Positions 27,550 through 37,429 of a stretch of 64,000 bases of DNA are shown piece after piece. Source of the DNA: Noviherbaspirillum autotrophicum (GTDB taxonomy: Bacteria; Pseudomonadota; Gammaproteobacteria; Burkholderiales; Burkholderiaceae_D); assembly GCF_000818395.1 (NCBI RefSeq), contig NZ_JWJG01000028.1:834716-898715 (forward strand), read 5' to 3'. The notes below the pieces were generated by a model that had not been told where the DNA came from, made no database searches, and saw nothing but the letters and a program-made list of their open reading frames with translations. Each line of letters opens with the position of its first letter. Position 1 is the stretch's first letter. The position numbers and the translations under genes were made by a program.

Positions 27550-28539
27550 ATGTTCACTGCGATTCTGCTCAATAAAAAAGACGACGGCACGACCGATGCA
27601 AGACTGGCCCAGCTCGACGACGCGCAGCTGCCGCCGGAAGGCGACGTCACCGTCCGCATCGACTATTCCACCATCAATTACAAGGATGCGCTGGCCATTA
27701 CGGGCAAGTCGCCGGTGGTGCGCAAGTGGCCGATGGTGCCGGGCATCGACGGCGCGGGCGCGGTGATCGCATCGTCGCATCCCGACTGGAAGGCCGGCGA
27801 CACATTCGTGCTCAATGGCTGGGGTGTCGGCGAAGCGCACATGGGCTGCCTCGGACAGCGTGCGCGCCTGAAGGGGGATTGGCTGATTCCACTGCCGCAA
27901 GGCATGTCGCCCCGAAGCGCGATGGCCATCGGCACCGCCGGGTACACCGCGATGCTGTGCGCGATGGCACTGCAGGAGCAGGGCGTAACGCGAGAGGCAG
28001 GCGACATTCTCGTGACCGGCGCATCGGGTGGCGTGGGCAGCATTGCGATCGCCATTCTGGCGCGCCGCGGCTACCGCGTCGTGGCGTCCACCGGCAAGCC
28101 GGAAGAAGTGGATTATCTGAAGGCGCTCGGCGCCGCCGACGTGATCGACCGGGCCGAGCTGTCCTCGCCCGGCAAGCCGCTGCAAAAGGAGCGCTGGGCC
28201 GGCGCGGTCGACGCGGTCGGCTCGCATACGCTGGCCAATGCGCTGGCGCAGACCCGGTATGGCGGCACGGTGGCCGCATGCGGGCTGGCGCAGGGCATGG
28301 ACCTGCCGGCCTCGGTCGCGCCGTTCATCCTGCGCGGCGTGAAGCTGATCGGCATCGACAGCGTAATGGCACCGAAGCAAAGGCGGCTGGCCGCATGGCA
28401 GAACCTGGCGGCCGAACTCGATGCTGTTGCGTTGGACAAGATCACCCAGGAAATCGCGCTCACCGACGCCGTCGCCAAGGCGCAAGATCTGTTGGCCGGA
28501 CGGGTGCGCGGGCGACTGGTCGTCGACGTCAATCGCTGA
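27550..28539 (+). CDS. acuI: Acrylyl-CoA reductase AcuI/YhdH-family quinone oxidoreductase
   Basis: 329 residues, medium-chain dehydrogenase/reductase without catalytic zinc. N-terminal catalytic domain (SSTINYKDALAITG-like segment STINYKDALAITGKSPVV), NADPH-binding GASGGVGSIAIAIL in the middle, and AcuI/YhdH-type VDAVGSHTLANALAQTRYGGTVAACGLAQG. It reduces acryloyl-CoA to propionyl-CoA in characterised relatives. A strong site GGAGGT lies six bases before the ATG. The frame stays open into intron sequence upstream; that part is not part of the protein. Its leader is interrupted by the group II intron. Confidence 0.88.
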   Translation: MFTAILLNKKDDGTTDARLAQLDDAQLPPEGDVTVRIDYSTINYKDALAITGKSPVVRKWPMVPGIDGAGAVIASSHPDWKAGDTFVLNGWGVGEAHMGCLGQRARLKGDWLIPLPQGMSPRSAMAIGTAGYTAMLCAMALQEQGVTREAGDILVTGASGGVGSIAIAILARRGYRVVASTGKPEEVDYLKALGAADVIDRAELSSPGKPLQKERWAGAVDAVGSHTLANALAQTRYGGTVAACGLAQGMDLPASVAPFILRGVKLIGIDSVMAPKQRRLAAWQNLAAELDAVALDKITQEIALTDAVAKAQDLLAGRVRGRLVVDVNR

Positions 28540-28598
28540 TTTAAAATCGTGAACAAAAAGGCGCAGATGACGCCCCAACCCGACAGGAGGAGACAGAC

Positions 28599-29057
28599 AT
28601 GGTGACACTTCACATCAATGGCAAGGACGTGCAGGTCGACGTCGATCCGGCCACGCCGCTGCTATGGGCGCTGCGCGACAACCTGAACATGACGGGCACC
28701 AAGTTCGGCTGCGGCGCGACATTGTGCGGCGCCTGCACCGTGCACATCAACGGCGAGCCCGTCCGCTCGTGCACTACGCCGATATCTGCCGCCGCCGGGC
28801 AAAAGATCACCACCATCGAGGCGATCGAGGACGACAAGGTGGGCAAGGCGGTGCAGCAGGCCTGGATCAGGCACGATGTGCCGCAGTGCGGTTATTGCCA
28901 GAGCGGACAGGTGATGAGCGCCACCGCGCTGCTCAAGGCCCGGAAAAACCCGACCGATGCCGACATCGACGCCGCCATGAGCGGCAATCTCTGCCGCTGC
29001 GGGACGTACCAACGCATCCGCGCAGCGATCAAGGACGCAGCGCAAAGCCTGGCCTGA
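28599..29057 (+). CDS. (2Fe-2S)-binding protein, isoquinoline 1-oxidoreductase alpha-subunit-like
   Basis: 152 residues, small Fe-S subunit of molybdenum hydroxylases. The N-terminal plant-type cluster ligands are in [15 protein letters not shown] and SCTTP; the helical second cluster uses CGYCQSGQV and [11 protein letters not shown]. It would relay electrons from a molybdopterin-cytosine dinucleotide large subunit. No such large subunit is encoded next to it; a MobA-like gene follows after 26 bases. Confidence 0.9.
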   Translation: MVTLHINGKDVQVDVDPATPLLWALRDNLNMTGTKFGCGATLCGACTVHINGEPVRSCTTPISAAAGQKITTIEAIEDDKVGKAVQQAWIRHDVPQCGYCQSGQVMSATALLKARKNPTDADIDAAMSGNLCRCGTYQRIRAAIKDAAQSLA

Positions 29058-29083
29058 TAGACAGTCTTTCATCCGGCGGCGTC

Positions 29084-29686
29084 ATGCACAACACTTGTCC
29101 TTCCTCGGTAACTGGCATCCTGCTCGCTGCCGGTTGCGGTTCCCGCTTCGATGCCAGCGGCCGGCAAGACAAGCTGTTGCAGATGCTTCCAACGGGCGAT
29201 TCGGTGGTCGCCGCAAGCGCGAAAAATTTGCTAGCGGTGCTGCCCAGGGTGGTCGCCGTGGTGCGGCCGCAGGCGGAAGACGTCGCGACCTGCCTGCGCG
29301 CGCTCGGCTGCGAGGTCACGGTATGCGCGGCGGCCGGGCAGGGCATGGGGGCGTCGCTGGCGCATGCGCTGGCGCACGCCGCCGACGCTGCAGGCTGGCT
29401 GATCGCGCTGGGCGACATGCCATTCGTGCAACCGGAAACGCTGCAGAGACTGGCGGCATGTCTGGCGCAGGACGGCGGCATCGTCGCGCCGGTCTATCGC
29501 GGCCGGCGCGGCCATCCGGTCGGATTTGGGCGCCGCTATTTGCCGCATTTGCTCGACTTAGGCGGCGATCAGGGCGCACGCCGCCTGCTGCAGACATTTC
29601 CTGTCCACGAAATGGCAGTCGACGATGCCGGTGTGGTGCTGGATATCGATACGCCGGCGGACATCCCGGCGCAATGCCAGGCGTGA
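29084..29686 (+). CDS. MobA/MocA-like nucleotidyltransferase
   Basis: 200 residues. N-terminal NTP-binding signature GILLAAGCGSRFD, then the metal-site region WLIALGDMPFVQPET and the C-terminal GRRGHPVGFGRRY. Family members attach CMP or GMP to molybdopterin. Position right after a molybdenum-hydroxylase Fe-S subunit favours a MocA-type (CTP) role, as inference. The start at 29084 follows homology; the frame is open further upstream over the previous gene. Confidence 0.85.
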   Translation: MHNTCPSSVTGILLAAGCGSRFDASGRQDKLLQMLPTGDSVVAASAKNLLAVLPRVVAVVRPQAEDVATCLRALGCEVTVCAAAGQGMGASLAHALAHAADAAGWLIALGDMPFVQPETLQRLAACLAQDGGIVAPVYRGRRGHPVGFGRRYLPHLLDLGGDQGARRLLQTFPVHEMAVDDAGVVLDIDTPADIPAQCQA

Positions 29687-29762
29687 CGGCGCAATCCGCT
29701 ACACTATGGCTTTTGCAATCCGGCAAGTTTTCGGATGAAACTGGCCCCGCAGGCACCTGCCC

Positions 29763-30221
29763 ATGAATAAACATTTCCTGAACAAACGTCTCTCCCATCT
29801 GCTCGGCTTTCTCGGCCTGATTCCTTTCGTGCTGCTCATGTTCGCTTGCTGGCTGGTGCACCCGAGCTGGTTGGGGGACTTCATCAAGGGGCAGTTGGCC
29901 TACGGTATTGCCATTCTTTCTTTTCTGGGGGGCATACATTGGGGCGCGGTCATGGTGTCCGGCGGCTTGACGATCGAACAAACCAAGCGGGCGCTGGTCT
30001 GGAGTGTGATGCCGGCGCTCATTGCGTGGTTCTCGACCATGCTTGGCGGCTTCGGCTTTGCGGTGCTCATGGTCGGCTTCATCGCTGCCTATCAGGTCGA
30101 CAAGCGCCTGTTCGCGTGGTACGGCATGCCGGAGTGGTTGATCGGCTTGCGCTTCAACTTGACCTGCGTTGTGGTCGGCACATTGGCGCTGACAGTGATT
30201 GCCGCGAACGTCAGGGGATGA
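29763..30221 (+). CDS. DUF3429 membrane protein
   Basis: 152 residues with about five hydrophobic helices. The central segment GIAILSFLGGIHWGAVM and the late FAWYGMPEWLIGLRFNLT are the DUF3429 signature. Function unknown; probably cytoplasmic-membrane. It is separated by six bases from the TTG codon ahead of the peptidase gene. Confidence 0.88.
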   Translation: MNKHFLNKRLSHLLGFLGLIPFVLLMFACWLVHPSWLGDFIKGQLAYGIAILSFLGGIHWGAVMVSGGLTIEQTKRALVWSVMPALIAWFSTMLGGFGFAVLMVGFIAAYQVDKRLFAWYGMPEWLIGLRFNLTCVVVGTLALTVIAANVRG

Positions 30222-30242
30222 CATTTTTTGGACGGACCGAGA

Positions 30243-32048
30243 ATGAAAAACGCGATTCACTACACCATCGTCCCCAAGGACCCTGCCGCCCACCTGTTCG
30301 AGGTCACGCTCACTGTGGATGCGCCCGACCCGGACGGTCAGGTGTTCGCCCTGCCGGCCTGGATTCCAGGCAGCTACATGATCCGCGAATTCGCCCGCAA
30401 CATTGTGCGTCTTGACGCGCAATCGGAAGGCGGGAAGGTGGCGCTCAAGAAGCTCGACAAGCATCGCTGGCAAGCCGCGCGGTGTCGGCGCCGTCTGGTG
30501 CTCACCTACGAAGTCTATGCATGGGACTTGTCGGTGCGCGCCGCCCACCTCGACCAGACGCACGGATTTTTCAACGGCACCAGCGTCTTTCTGCGGGTGC
30601 AGGGGCAGGATCACCTGCCGCACGTGGTTGATATTGAACGCCCCGACGGCGATGTCTACAAGGGATGGCGCGTAGCGACCGCGCTGCCGGAACTGAAGGC
30701 CAGGCGCTACGGCTTTGGTTCCTATGTCGCCACCAACTATGACGAACTGATCGACCATCCGGTCGAAATGGGCGCGTTCGAGCTGGCTACCTTCAAGGCG
30801 CACGGCGTGCCGCACGATATCGTCATCAGCGGGCGCGTGCCGAATTTCGACATGGCGCGCCTTTGTACCGACCTGAAAAAGGTGTGCGAAGCGCAGATCG
30901 CGTTGTTTGAACCGAAGACGAAGCGCGCGCCGATGGAGCGCTACGTGTTCATGACGATGGTGGTGGGCGACGGATACGGAGGGCTCGAGCATCGCGCCTC
31001 GACCGCGCTGATATGCTCGCGCGCCGACCTGCCGGTGCAGGGGCAGAAGGAGATGAGTGACGGCTACCGTGGCTATCTCGGGTTGTGCAGCCACGAATAC
31101 TTCCACACTTGGAACGTCAAGCGCATCAAGCCGGCCACATTCGCGCCGTATGACTTGCAGCTGGAAGGCTACACCTCGCTGCTGTGGCTGTTCGAGGGCT
31201 TCACCAGCTACTACGACGACCTGATGCTGGTGCGCAGCGGCGTGATCGACGAGGCGGCGTATTTCAAACTGGTCGCGAAGACCATCAATGGCGTGCTGCG
31301 CGGCAGCGGGCGCACCAAGCAGAGCGTGGCCGAGTCGAGCTTCGACGCCTGGGTGAAGTATTACCGCCAGGACGAGAATGCGCCCAACGCTATCGTCAGC
31401 TACTACACCAAGGGTTCGCTGATCGGCCTGGCGCTTGACCTGACCATCCGCGCGCAGACCAATGGTAAAAAATCGCTCGACGACGTGATGCGCGCGCTGT
31501 GGCAGCGCTATGGCCGCGACTTCTATACCGGACCCGAGCATGGCGCGGGCGTGTCGGAGTCGGACGTGGAAGCGATCTTCGACGAGGTCAGCGGCTTGAA
31601 GCTCAAGCGTTTCTTCGACCGCTACGTGCGCGGCACCGACGATCCGCCCTTCGACAAGCTGCTGGCCGACTTCGGCATTGCCTTCAGCGACAAGCGCAAG
31701 GAAGCCAAGCCCGGCCTCGGCATTCGCGCCACACGCGATGGTAACGACTGCAAGATTGCCAATGTGTACGAAGGCGGCGCCGCCCATCAGGCCGGGATGT
31801 CGGCGGGCGACGTGCTCATTGCATTGGATGGGCTGCGCGTTTCCGCGAGCAATCTCGACACGCTGCTGGCGCGCTACCGCGCAGGCGATAAGGTGGCCCT
31901 GCACGCATTTCGCCGTGATGAATTGATGATGTTTTCCGCAACCTTGACGCAGGGAGATGCGCCGCAGATAACGCTCGCGGCGGAAGCCAAGCCGGCTGCC
32001 GCTGTCCGCAAGCGCGGCAATTGGCTGGCACTCAAGAAAGGCGGATGA
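30243..32048 (+). CDS. M61-family (glycyl aminopeptidase-like) metallopeptidase with PDZ domain
   Basis: 601 residues. An N-terminal beta domain (FALPAWIPGSYMIREFARNI) precedes the zinc site H284-E-Y-F-H288 in LGLCSHEYFHTWNVKRIKP, with the downstream Glu in WLFEGFTSYYDDL. A C-terminal PDZ domain (about 490-575) contains ANVYEGGAAHQAGMSAGDVLIALDG. No signal peptide is evident, so it is probably cytoplasmic. The ATG at 30243 is preferred over the in-frame TTG at 30228. Confidence 0.93.
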   Translation: MKNAIHYTIVPKDPAAHLFEVTLTVDAPDPDGQVFALPAWIPGSYMIREFARNIVRLDAQSEGGKVALKKLDKHRWQAARCRRRLVLTYEVYAWDLSVRAAHLDQTHGFFNGTSVFLRVQGQDHLPHVVDIERPDGDVYKGWRVATALPELKARRYGFGSYVATNYDELIDHPVEMGAFELATFKAHGVPHDIVISGRVPNFDMARLCTDLKKVCEAQIALFEPKTKRAPMERYVFMTMVVGDGYGGLEHRASTALICSRADLPVQGQKEMSDGYRGYLGLCSHEYFHTWNVKRIKPATFAPYDLQLEGYTSLLWLFEGFTSYYDDLMLVRSGVIDEAAYFKLVAKTINGVLRGSGRTKQSVAESSFDAWVKYYRQDENAPNAIVSYYTKGSLIGLALDLTIRAQTNGKKSLDDVMRALWQRYGRDFYTGPEHGAGVSESDVEAIFDEVSGLKLKRFFDRYVRGTDDPPFDKLLADFGIAFSDKRKEAKPGLGIRATRDGNDCKIANVYEGGAAHQAGMSAGDVLIALDGLRVSASNLDTLLARYRAGDKVALHAFRRDELMMFSATLTQGDAPQITLAAEAKPAAAVRKRGNWLALKKGG

Positions 32049-32142
32049 CCCGTTTCATGGCATAGGTCTTGCACACTCCATTGCCAGCAAGCCGGCCTCG
32101 TACCAAGGCCGGTGTAATGATGACTGCTACGGAGGGATGATG

Positions 32143-32619
32143 ATGCGAGTTGGAGACAGTCTGATCGGGAAAATGCTGAGTTCCGGGGCCATCGCGGGCT
32201 TCACCACGGCGCTTGCTGCCAGCCTGGCTGGAAAACGTGAAGCGGGTTCTTATGCGGCGCCGCTGAATGCGACCAGTCATGTGTTCTGGGGCGACGAAGC
32301 GGCCCAGCATGACGAGGCATCGGCAAAATATACATTGACCGGCGTGGCGACCAACGTGGCCTCGGCCACATTTTGGGCGGCGATCTATGAAAAACTGTTT
32401 GGCCAGCAATCCGGCACGGAGCAATCGCTGCTCAAGCCCGTGCTGGGCGCGCTTGCCGTGACGGCCGGTGCTTATGTCACCGATTACTACTTGGTGCCAA
32501 AACGGTTGACCCCCGGTTATGAATTGCGTCTTTCCGGAAAATCGCTGGCGGCGATTTACGGCGCGCTTGCGGTGGGCTTGGCTGCGGGCGGCTTGATGAG
32601 CCGCCGCAGCCTGCCTTAA
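32143..32619 (+). CDS. Uncharacterised small membrane protein
   Basis: 158 residues. Hydrophobic segments near residues 10-27, 62-80, 97-120 and 137-155, with Gly/Ala-rich packing (SGAIAGFTTALAASLAG, GALAVGLAAGGLMSRR). Likely inner-membrane; a family often found in betaproteobacteria but with no known function. Three Met codons are adjacent; GGAGG at 32131-32135 is best spaced for the third (32143). It is convergent with trpC, one base apart. Confidence 0.7.
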   Translation: MRVGDSLIGKMLSSGAIAGFTTALAASLAGKREAGSYAAPLNATSHVFWGDEAAQHDEASAKYTLTGVATNVASATFWAAIYEKLFGQQSGTEQSLLKPVLGALAVTAGAYVTDYYLVPKRLTPGYELRLSGKSLAAIYGALAVGLAAGGLMSRRSLP

Positions 32620-32620
32620 T

Positions 32621-33421
32621 TCAGCCGAACAGGCGCTGCAGTTCGACGCCCGGTTCGGGCGCGCGCATGAAGGCTTCGCCGACCAGGAAGGCGTGCACGT
32701 CTGCATCGCGCATTGTCTTCACATCGTCCGGCGTCAAGATGCCGGATTCGGTGACGACCAGCTTGTCTGCAGGAATACGCGGCAGCAGGCCGATGGTGGT
32801 TTGCAGGGATGTCTCGAAGGTGCGCAGGTTGCGGTTGTTAATGCCCAGCAGCGGCGTTTTCAGTTTCAACGCTGCAGCCAGCTCATCGGCATCATGCACT
32901 TCGACCAGTACGTCCATGCCGAGCGCGTGGGCACACGCTTCCATTTCCGCCATCAAGCCATGGTCAAGCGCAGCGACGATCAGCAGGATACAGTCCGCGC
33001 CCCATGAACGCGCCTCGTAGACCTGGTACAGGTCGACCAGAAAATCCTTGCGCAACACGGGGATGTCACAGGCAGCGCGTGCCTGCTTCAGGTAGTCGGG
33101 GGCGCCCTGAAAGAATTGCACATCGGTCAGCACCGACAGGCAAGCCGCACCATGCTTTGCATAACTTTCGGCAATCTGCGCGGGCTGGAAGTCGTCGCGC
33201 AGGATGCCTTTGGACGGTGACGCCTTCTTGACTTCCGCAATCACGCCGGCCTGGCCTGCTGCGATCTTGCCGCGCAGGCTCGCTTCGAAGCCGCGCAGGT
33301 TCGTACGCAATTCTTTGTCGTTTTCGACATCGCGTCGCAGGCTGGCCAAATCGCGCACCTTCTTTGCTGCGGCGACTTCATTGGCCTTAACGTCGAGGAT
33401 TTTTTTCAGAATATCGGACAT
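32621..33421 (-). CDS. trpC: Indole-3-glycerol phosphate synthase
   Basis: 266 residues, a TIM-barrel enzyme closing the indole ring. Catalytic Lys is in [13 protein letters not shown], with [25 protein letters not shown] and [14 protein letters not shown] also conserved. It is not fused to TrpF. It is the last gene of the trpEGDC operon on the minus strand, six bases after trpD. Confidence 0.97.
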   Translation of the reverse strand: MSDILKKILDVKANEVAAAKKVRDLASLRRDVENDKELRTNLRGFEASLRGKIAAGQAGVIAEVKKASPSKGILRDDFQPAQIAESYAKHGAACLSVLTDVQFFQGAPDYLKQARAACDIPVLRKDFLVDLYQVYEARSWGADCILLIVAALDHGLMAEMEACAHALGMDVLVEVHDADELAAALKLKTPLLGINNRNLRTFETSLQTTIGLLPRIPADKLVVTESGILTPDDVKTMRDADVHAFLVGEAFMRAPEPGVELQRLFG

Positions 33422-33427
33422 GGTGAA

Positions 33428-34462
33428 TCAGGCAGCGCCCAGTTGTTGCGTCACTTGCACGAATTGATCGAGCTTGGCGCGAGCAGCGCCGGAAGCGATC
33501 GATTCACGCGCCTTGGTCAGGCCATCGGCGATCGAGCCGACTGCGCCGGCCGCATACAATGCCGTGCCGGCATTAAGGACCACGATATCGCGCACCGGCC
33601 CCGGCTTGTTGCCGAGCGCTTCGAAGATTTTCTCTTTCGACTCCGCCGCGCCGGCCACCTTCAGGTTGCGGGTGGCAACCATTTGCAAGCCGAAATCTTC
33701 CGGATGGATTTCGTATTCACGCACCTCGCCGTTCACCAGTTCGCCCACCATGGTCGCGGCGCCCAGCGACACCTCATCCAGATTGTCGCGGCCCCAGACG
33801 ACGACGGCACGCTGCGCGCCCAGGCGCTGCAACACGCGTACCTGGATGCCGACCAGATCCGGATGGAACACGCCCATCAGGATGTTCGGTGCGCCGGCCG
33901 GGTTGGTGAGCGGCCCGAGGATGTTGAAAATCGTACGCACGCCGAGTTCCTTGCGCACCGCCGCGGCATGCTTCATCGCCGCGTGGTGGTTCGGCGCGAA
34001 CATGAAGCCGATGCCGGTTTCCTTGATCGATTGCGCGACCAGTTCAGGCTTGAGATTGATATTGGCACCCAGCGCTTCGAGCACATCGGCGCTGCCGGAC
34101 GACGATGACACGCTGCGCCCGCCATGCTTCGCAACACGTGCCCCGGCAGCAGCGGCAACGAACATCGACGCCGTCGAGATATTGAAAGTATGCGCGCCGT
34201 CGCCGCCGGTGCCAACGATATCGAGCAAGCCGGAGGCATCCTTGAGCGGCACCTTGGTCGCGAACTCCCGCATCACCTGCGCTGCCGCCGCGATCTCGCC
34301 GATGGTTTCCTTCTTGACGCGCAAGCCCATCGTCAGCGCCGCGATCATCACCGGCGACATCTCGCCGCCCATGATCCTGCGAAACAGCGACAGCATCTCG
34401 TCGTGAAAAATTTCGCGGTGTTCGATGCAGCGTAACAGGGCTTCTTGCGGGGTAATCGGCAT
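33428..34462 (-). CDS. trpD: Anthranilate phosphoribosyltransferase
   Basis: 344 residues. It transfers phosphoribose to anthranilate. PRPP-binding motif [17 protein letters not shown] and the glycine-rich loop [23 protein letters not shown] are clear, as is the helix region [20 protein letters not shown]. Fifteen bases separate it from trpG, its usual partner gene. Confidence 0.97.
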   Translation of the reverse strand: MPITPQEALLRCIEHREIFHDEMLSLFRRIMGGEMSPVMIAALTMGLRVKKETIGEIAAAAQVMREFATKVPLKDASGLLDIVGTGGDGAHTFNISTASMFVAAAAGARVAKHGGRSVSSSSGSADVLEALGANINLKPELVAQSIKETGIGFMFAPNHHAAMKHAAAVRKELGVRTIFNILGPLTNPAGAPNILMGVFHPDLVGIQVRVLQRLGAQRAVVVWGRDNLDEVSLGAATMVGELVNGEVREYEIHPEDFGLQMVATRNLKVAGAAESKEKIFEALGNKPGPVRDIVVLNAGTALYAAGAVGSIADGLTKARESIASGAARAKLDQFVQVTQQLGAA

Positions 34463-34477
34463 ATCGGGTTCTCCGGA

Positions 34478-35041
34478 TCAGGCGGTCAGGAAGTTATTCA
34501 GCAGCGCATGGCCATGCTCGGACAGGATCGATTCAGGGTGGAATTGCACGCCTTCGATCTGGAACTCCTTGTGGCGCACGCCCATGATTTCGCCGTCATC
34601 GGTCCAGGCAGTGATTTCCAGGCAGTCCGGCAGCGACTCGCGCTCGATCGCCAGCGAGTGATAGCGGATCACGGTGTACGGGCTCGGCAAATCCTTGAAC
34701 ACGCCAACGCCGGTATGCGTGATAACGGACGTCTTGCCATGCATGACTTGCTTGGCGCGGATCACCTTGCCGCCGAACGCCGCACCGATGCTCTGATGGC
34801 CGAGGCATACGCCAAGGATCGGCATCTTCCCGGCGAATTCCTTCAATACCGGCACCGACACGCCCGCTTCATGCGGTGTGCAAGGACCTGGCGAAATGCA
34901 GATGCGATCCGGTTTCATCGCCGCGATCTGCTCCAGCGTGATTTCGTCATTGCGGAACGTGCGCACCTCTTCACCAAGCTCGCCAAAGTACTGGACCAGG
35001 TTATAGGTGAAGGAGTCGTAGTTATCGATCATCAGCAACAT
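34478..35041 (-). CDS. trpG: Anthranilate synthase glutamine amidotransferase component
   Basis: 187 residues. A class I amidotransferase: nucleophile Cys in [15 protein letters not shown], and His-Glu in QFHPESIL. It supplies ammonia to TrpE; relatives also serve PabB for folate. The start at 35041 ([15 protein letters not shown]) lies one base past the trpE stop, suggesting coupling. The frame remains open upstream over trpE. Confidence 0.96.
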   Translation of the reverse strand: MLLMIDNYDSFTYNLVQYFGELGEEVRTFRNDEITLEQIAAMKPDRICISPGPCTPHEAGVSVPVLKEFAGKMPILGVCLGHQSIGAAFGGKVIRAKQVMHGKTSVITHTGVGVFKDLPSPYTVIRYHSLAIERESLPDCLEITAWTDDGEIMGVRHKEFQIEGVQFHPESILSEHGHALLNNFLTA

Positions 35042-35042
35042 G

Positions 35043-36539
35043 TCAGAGCTCCCCATCCAGTCCGTCTTGCACCTGCTCGGCCGCGCGCAGCACGGCGCGC
35101 GCCTTGTTTTCCGTTTCCTGCCATTCCATCTCGGGCACCGAATCGGCGACCACGCCGGCAGCAGCCTGCACATACAGCATGCCATCCTTGATCACGCCGG
35201 TACGAATCGCAATCGCCAGATCCATTTCGCCGCCGAACGACAGATAGCCGCAGGCGCCGCCGTAAATGCCGCGCTTGATCGGCTCCAGCTCGTCGATCAG
35301 TTCCATTGCGCGCACCTTCGGCGCACCGGACAGCGTGCCGGCCGGGAAGGTCGCCTTCAGCACGTCGAGGTTCGTCAGTTCCGGCTTCAGGATGCCTTCG
35401 ACGTTCGACACGATGTGCTGCACATGCGAGTACTTTTCAATCACCAGCTTGTCGGTCACCTTCACGCTGCCGGTCTCGGCGATGCGTCCGATGTCGTTGC
35501 GCGCCAGGTCGATCAGCATCACGTGTTCGGCGATTTCCTTCGGATCGGCCAGCAATTCCTTGGCCAGCTGCGCATCCTTTTCCGGCGTGGCACCGCGCGG
35601 ACGGGTGCCGGCCAGCGGACGGATCGTGACCTTCTTCTTGCCGTCGCCGGCCTGCTCGTTGCGCACCAAAATCTCCGGCGAAGCGCCGACGATCTGCATG
35701 TCGCCGAAGTTGTAGAAGTACATGTACGGCGACGGATTCAGGGAACGCAGCGCGCGGTAAAGCGACAAGGGCGAGTCGACATACGACTTCTTCAGGCGCT
35801 GGCCGACCTGCACCTGCATCAGGTCGCCGGCCATGATGTATTCCTTCGCCTTCTCGACCGCCTTCAGATAGTCTTCCTTTGCGAATTCGCGCACGGTCTC
35901 GGTGCGCACCGTCGCCGAGGTGACGGGCACGTCGACTGCGCGTCGCAGCATCGCGCGCAGATCCTTCAGTCGCTGGCGCGCTTTCGGATAGGCTTCCGGC
36001 TGGGTCGGATCGGCATACACGATCAGGTACAGCTTGCCGGACAAGTTGTCGATGACTGCCAGTTCTTCCGTGACCAGCAACTGAATTTCCGGCAGGCCGA
36101 GATCGTCCTTGGGCGCGGTGTGCGCCAGGCGCTTCTCGATATGGCGCACCGTGTCGTAACCGAAGTAGCCGGCAAGTCCGCCGCAGAAGCGCGGCATGCC
36201 TGGGCGTACCGCCGCCTTGTAGCGCGACTGGAATTGCGCGATGAATTCGAGCGGATTGCCTTCGTGCGTTTCGACGATGGTGCCATTCCTGACCACTTCG
36301 GTCTTGGTGCCGTAGCTGCGCATCAGGGTCGACGCCGGCAGGCCGATGAAGGAGTAGCGGCCGAAGCGCTCGCCGCCGACCACCGACTCAAGCAGGAAGG
36401 AGTTTTTTCCGCCGTTCTGGGTTTGCGCCAGTTTCAGGTAAAGCGTCAACGGCGTTTCGAGATCCGCAAATGCTTCGGCGATCAGCGGAATACGGTTGTA
36501 GCCTTGCGCGGCCAGCGATTTGAATTCGAGTTCAGTCAT
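35043..36539 (-). CDS. trpE: Anthranilate synthase component I
   Basis: 498 residues. It converts chorismate to anthranilate. The feedback site LLES is present in [20 protein letters not shown], implying tryptophan inhibition. The chorismate-binding C-terminal domain shows [31 protein letters not shown] and [20 protein letters not shown]. It follows the leader peptide and attenuator found at 36595-36727. Confidence 0.97.
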   Translation of the reverse strand: MTELEFKSLAAQGYNRIPLIAEAFADLETPLTLYLKLAQTQNGGKNSFLLESVVGGERFGRYSFIGLPASTLMRSYGTKTEVVRNGTIVETHEGNPLEFIAQFQSRYKAAVRPGMPRFCGGLAGYFGYDTVRHIEKRLAHTAPKDDLGLPEIQLLVTEELAVIDNLSGKLYLIVYADPTQPEAYPKARQRLKDLRAMLRRAVDVPVTSATVRTETVREFAKEDYLKAVEKAKEYIMAGDLMQVQVGQRLKKSYVDSPLSLYRALRSLNPSPYMYFYNFGDMQIVGASPEILVRNEQAGDGKKKVTIRPLAGTRPRGATPEKDAQLAKELLADPKEIAEHVMLIDLARNDIGRIAETGSVKVTDKLVIEKYSHVQHIVSNVEGILKPELTNLDVLKATFPAGTLSGAPKVRAMELIDELEPIKRGIYGGACGYLSFGGEMDLAIAIRTGVIKDGMLYVQAAAGVVADSVPEMEWQETENKARAVLRAAEQVQDGLDGEL

Positions 36540-36594
36540 GTTTCTCTCCGGGCGCTATTGTAGAACGAGCGGGCAATAGCGGGGGGCATTGCAC

Positions 36595-36628
36595 AAAAAA
36601 CGTTGCCAACCTAATAAGGGTGGTCGGC
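36595..36628 (-). terminator. Candidate trp attenuator terminator
   Basis: Read on the minus strand, GCCGACC pairs with GGTTGGC (seven pairs, one G-T) around a ten-base loop, and is followed by AACG and six T residues. It lies between the leader peptide and trpE. A 5' alternative pairing GTGGCGA (in the Trp codon run) with TCGCCGC would overlap the terminator's left arm, giving a possible antiterminator. Confidence 0.65.
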
Positions 36629-36640
36629 GGCGATCAGGGG

Positions 36641-36727
36641 TTATTCAGCCCAGGATTGCCAGCGTCGCCACAGCCAGGCCTCAAACAGGCCCGGTGCGCA
36701 CACTTTACGTTTTTTGCCGAGAAACAT
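36641..36727 (-). CDS. trpL: trp operon leader peptide
   Basis: 28 residues, four of them Trp clustered near the C-terminus (WLWRRWQSW). The frame has ATG and TAA and stands between gph and trpE, 12 bases before the terminator-like hairpin. Such Trp runs are the sensor of ribosome-mediated attenuation: with charged tRNA-Trp scarce, ribosomes would stall and allow the antiterminator. No strong Shine-Dalgarno sequence precedes the ATG, which lies only nine bases after the gph stop. The name is given by analogy with E. coli trpL. Confidence 0.75.
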   Translation of the reverse strand: MFLGKKRKVCAPGLFEAWLWRRWQSWAE

Positions 36728-36735
36728 GCGTTTGT

Positions 36736-36765
36736 TTTATGCAGAAATAAGATGGGCTGCGTCAA
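36736..36765 (-). promoter_or_regulatory. Possible promoter inside the 3' end of gph for trpL-trpE
   Basis: On the minus strand TTGACG (RC of 36760-36765) and CATAAA (RC of 36736-36741) are separated by 18 bases. The first matches five of six of the -35 consensus, the second four of six of the -10. The start point would fall close to the leader ATG, so other promoters further upstream are equally possible. Confidence 0.35.
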
Positions 36766-37429
36766 GCAGCGTGGAAACTATACCATCCGAATCGACGTTA
36801 TGTATAGGTTCGCCATGGTTGTACCCGTAAGGCACGTTCAGCACCTTGCAGCCGGCCGCGCGTGCCGCCTGCGCGTCATTGGATGAGTCGCCGATGGCAA
36901 CTACCTGCGCTGGCTGCAGGCCGAAATCCTGGCACACTTTCAAGAGCGGATACGGGTCCGGCTTTTTCTTTGGCAGCGAATCGCCGCCGTACACGAGGTC
37001 GAAATACGGGCGCAGGCCCGCCTTGTCCAGCAGCGGAACGGCGAAGGAAATCGGCTTGTTCGTTACGCAGGCCAGGCGCAATCCCTTGCTTTTCAATGCT
37101 TCCAGCCCCTCGCGCACGCCCGGATACACGCTCGAATAATCGCCGTTAATCGCATGGTAGTGTTTTTCATACGACGCGAGCGCGGCCGGGAAATGCCGCT
37201 CCACCTCTTCCGGGCCATAGTCGACGCCCAATACGCGCCGCATCAGGTTTTCCGTCCCCTTGCCGACAAAATGCGTGATGGTGCCGATATCGAGCGGGTC
37301 GAGTGTCAGATCGGCGCGCATGCGATTGACTGCGACATGGAAATCCGGCGCAGTGTGCAACATCGTTCCATCCAGGTCGATGATCGCTGCGCGGATGCCG
37401 GAGAGAGTGAGTCGTTCGGGCGCGTTCAT
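36737..37429 (-). CDS. gph: Phosphoglycolate phosphatase
   Basis: 230 residues, HAD superfamily. The first motif is [11 protein letters not shown] (Asp nucleophile), then the Thr motif VTNKP, the Lys and the final [20 protein letters not shown]. It removes 2-phosphoglycolate; placement of gph between rpe and trpE is common in proteobacteria. Its start overlaps the rpe stop (ATGA). Confidence 0.93.
   Translation of the reverse strand: MNAPERLTLSGIRAAIIDLDGTMLHTAPDFHVAVNRMRADLTLDPLDIGTITHFVGKGTENLMRRVLGVDYGPEEVERHFPAALASYEKHYHAINGDYSSVYPGVREGLEALKSKGLRLACVTNKPISFAVPLLDKAGLRPYFDLVYGGDSLPKKKPDPYPLLKVCQDFGLQPAQVVAIGDSSNDAQAARAAGCKVLNVPYGYNHGEPIHNVDSDGIVSTLLDAAHLISA

Noticed and set aside
29316..31904. 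Long open frame of 862 codons on the minus strand
   Set aside because: It is antisense to the MobA-like, DUF3429 and M61 genes, which have clear motifs. Composition (Arg, His and Gln heavy) is typical of a GC-driven shadow frame.
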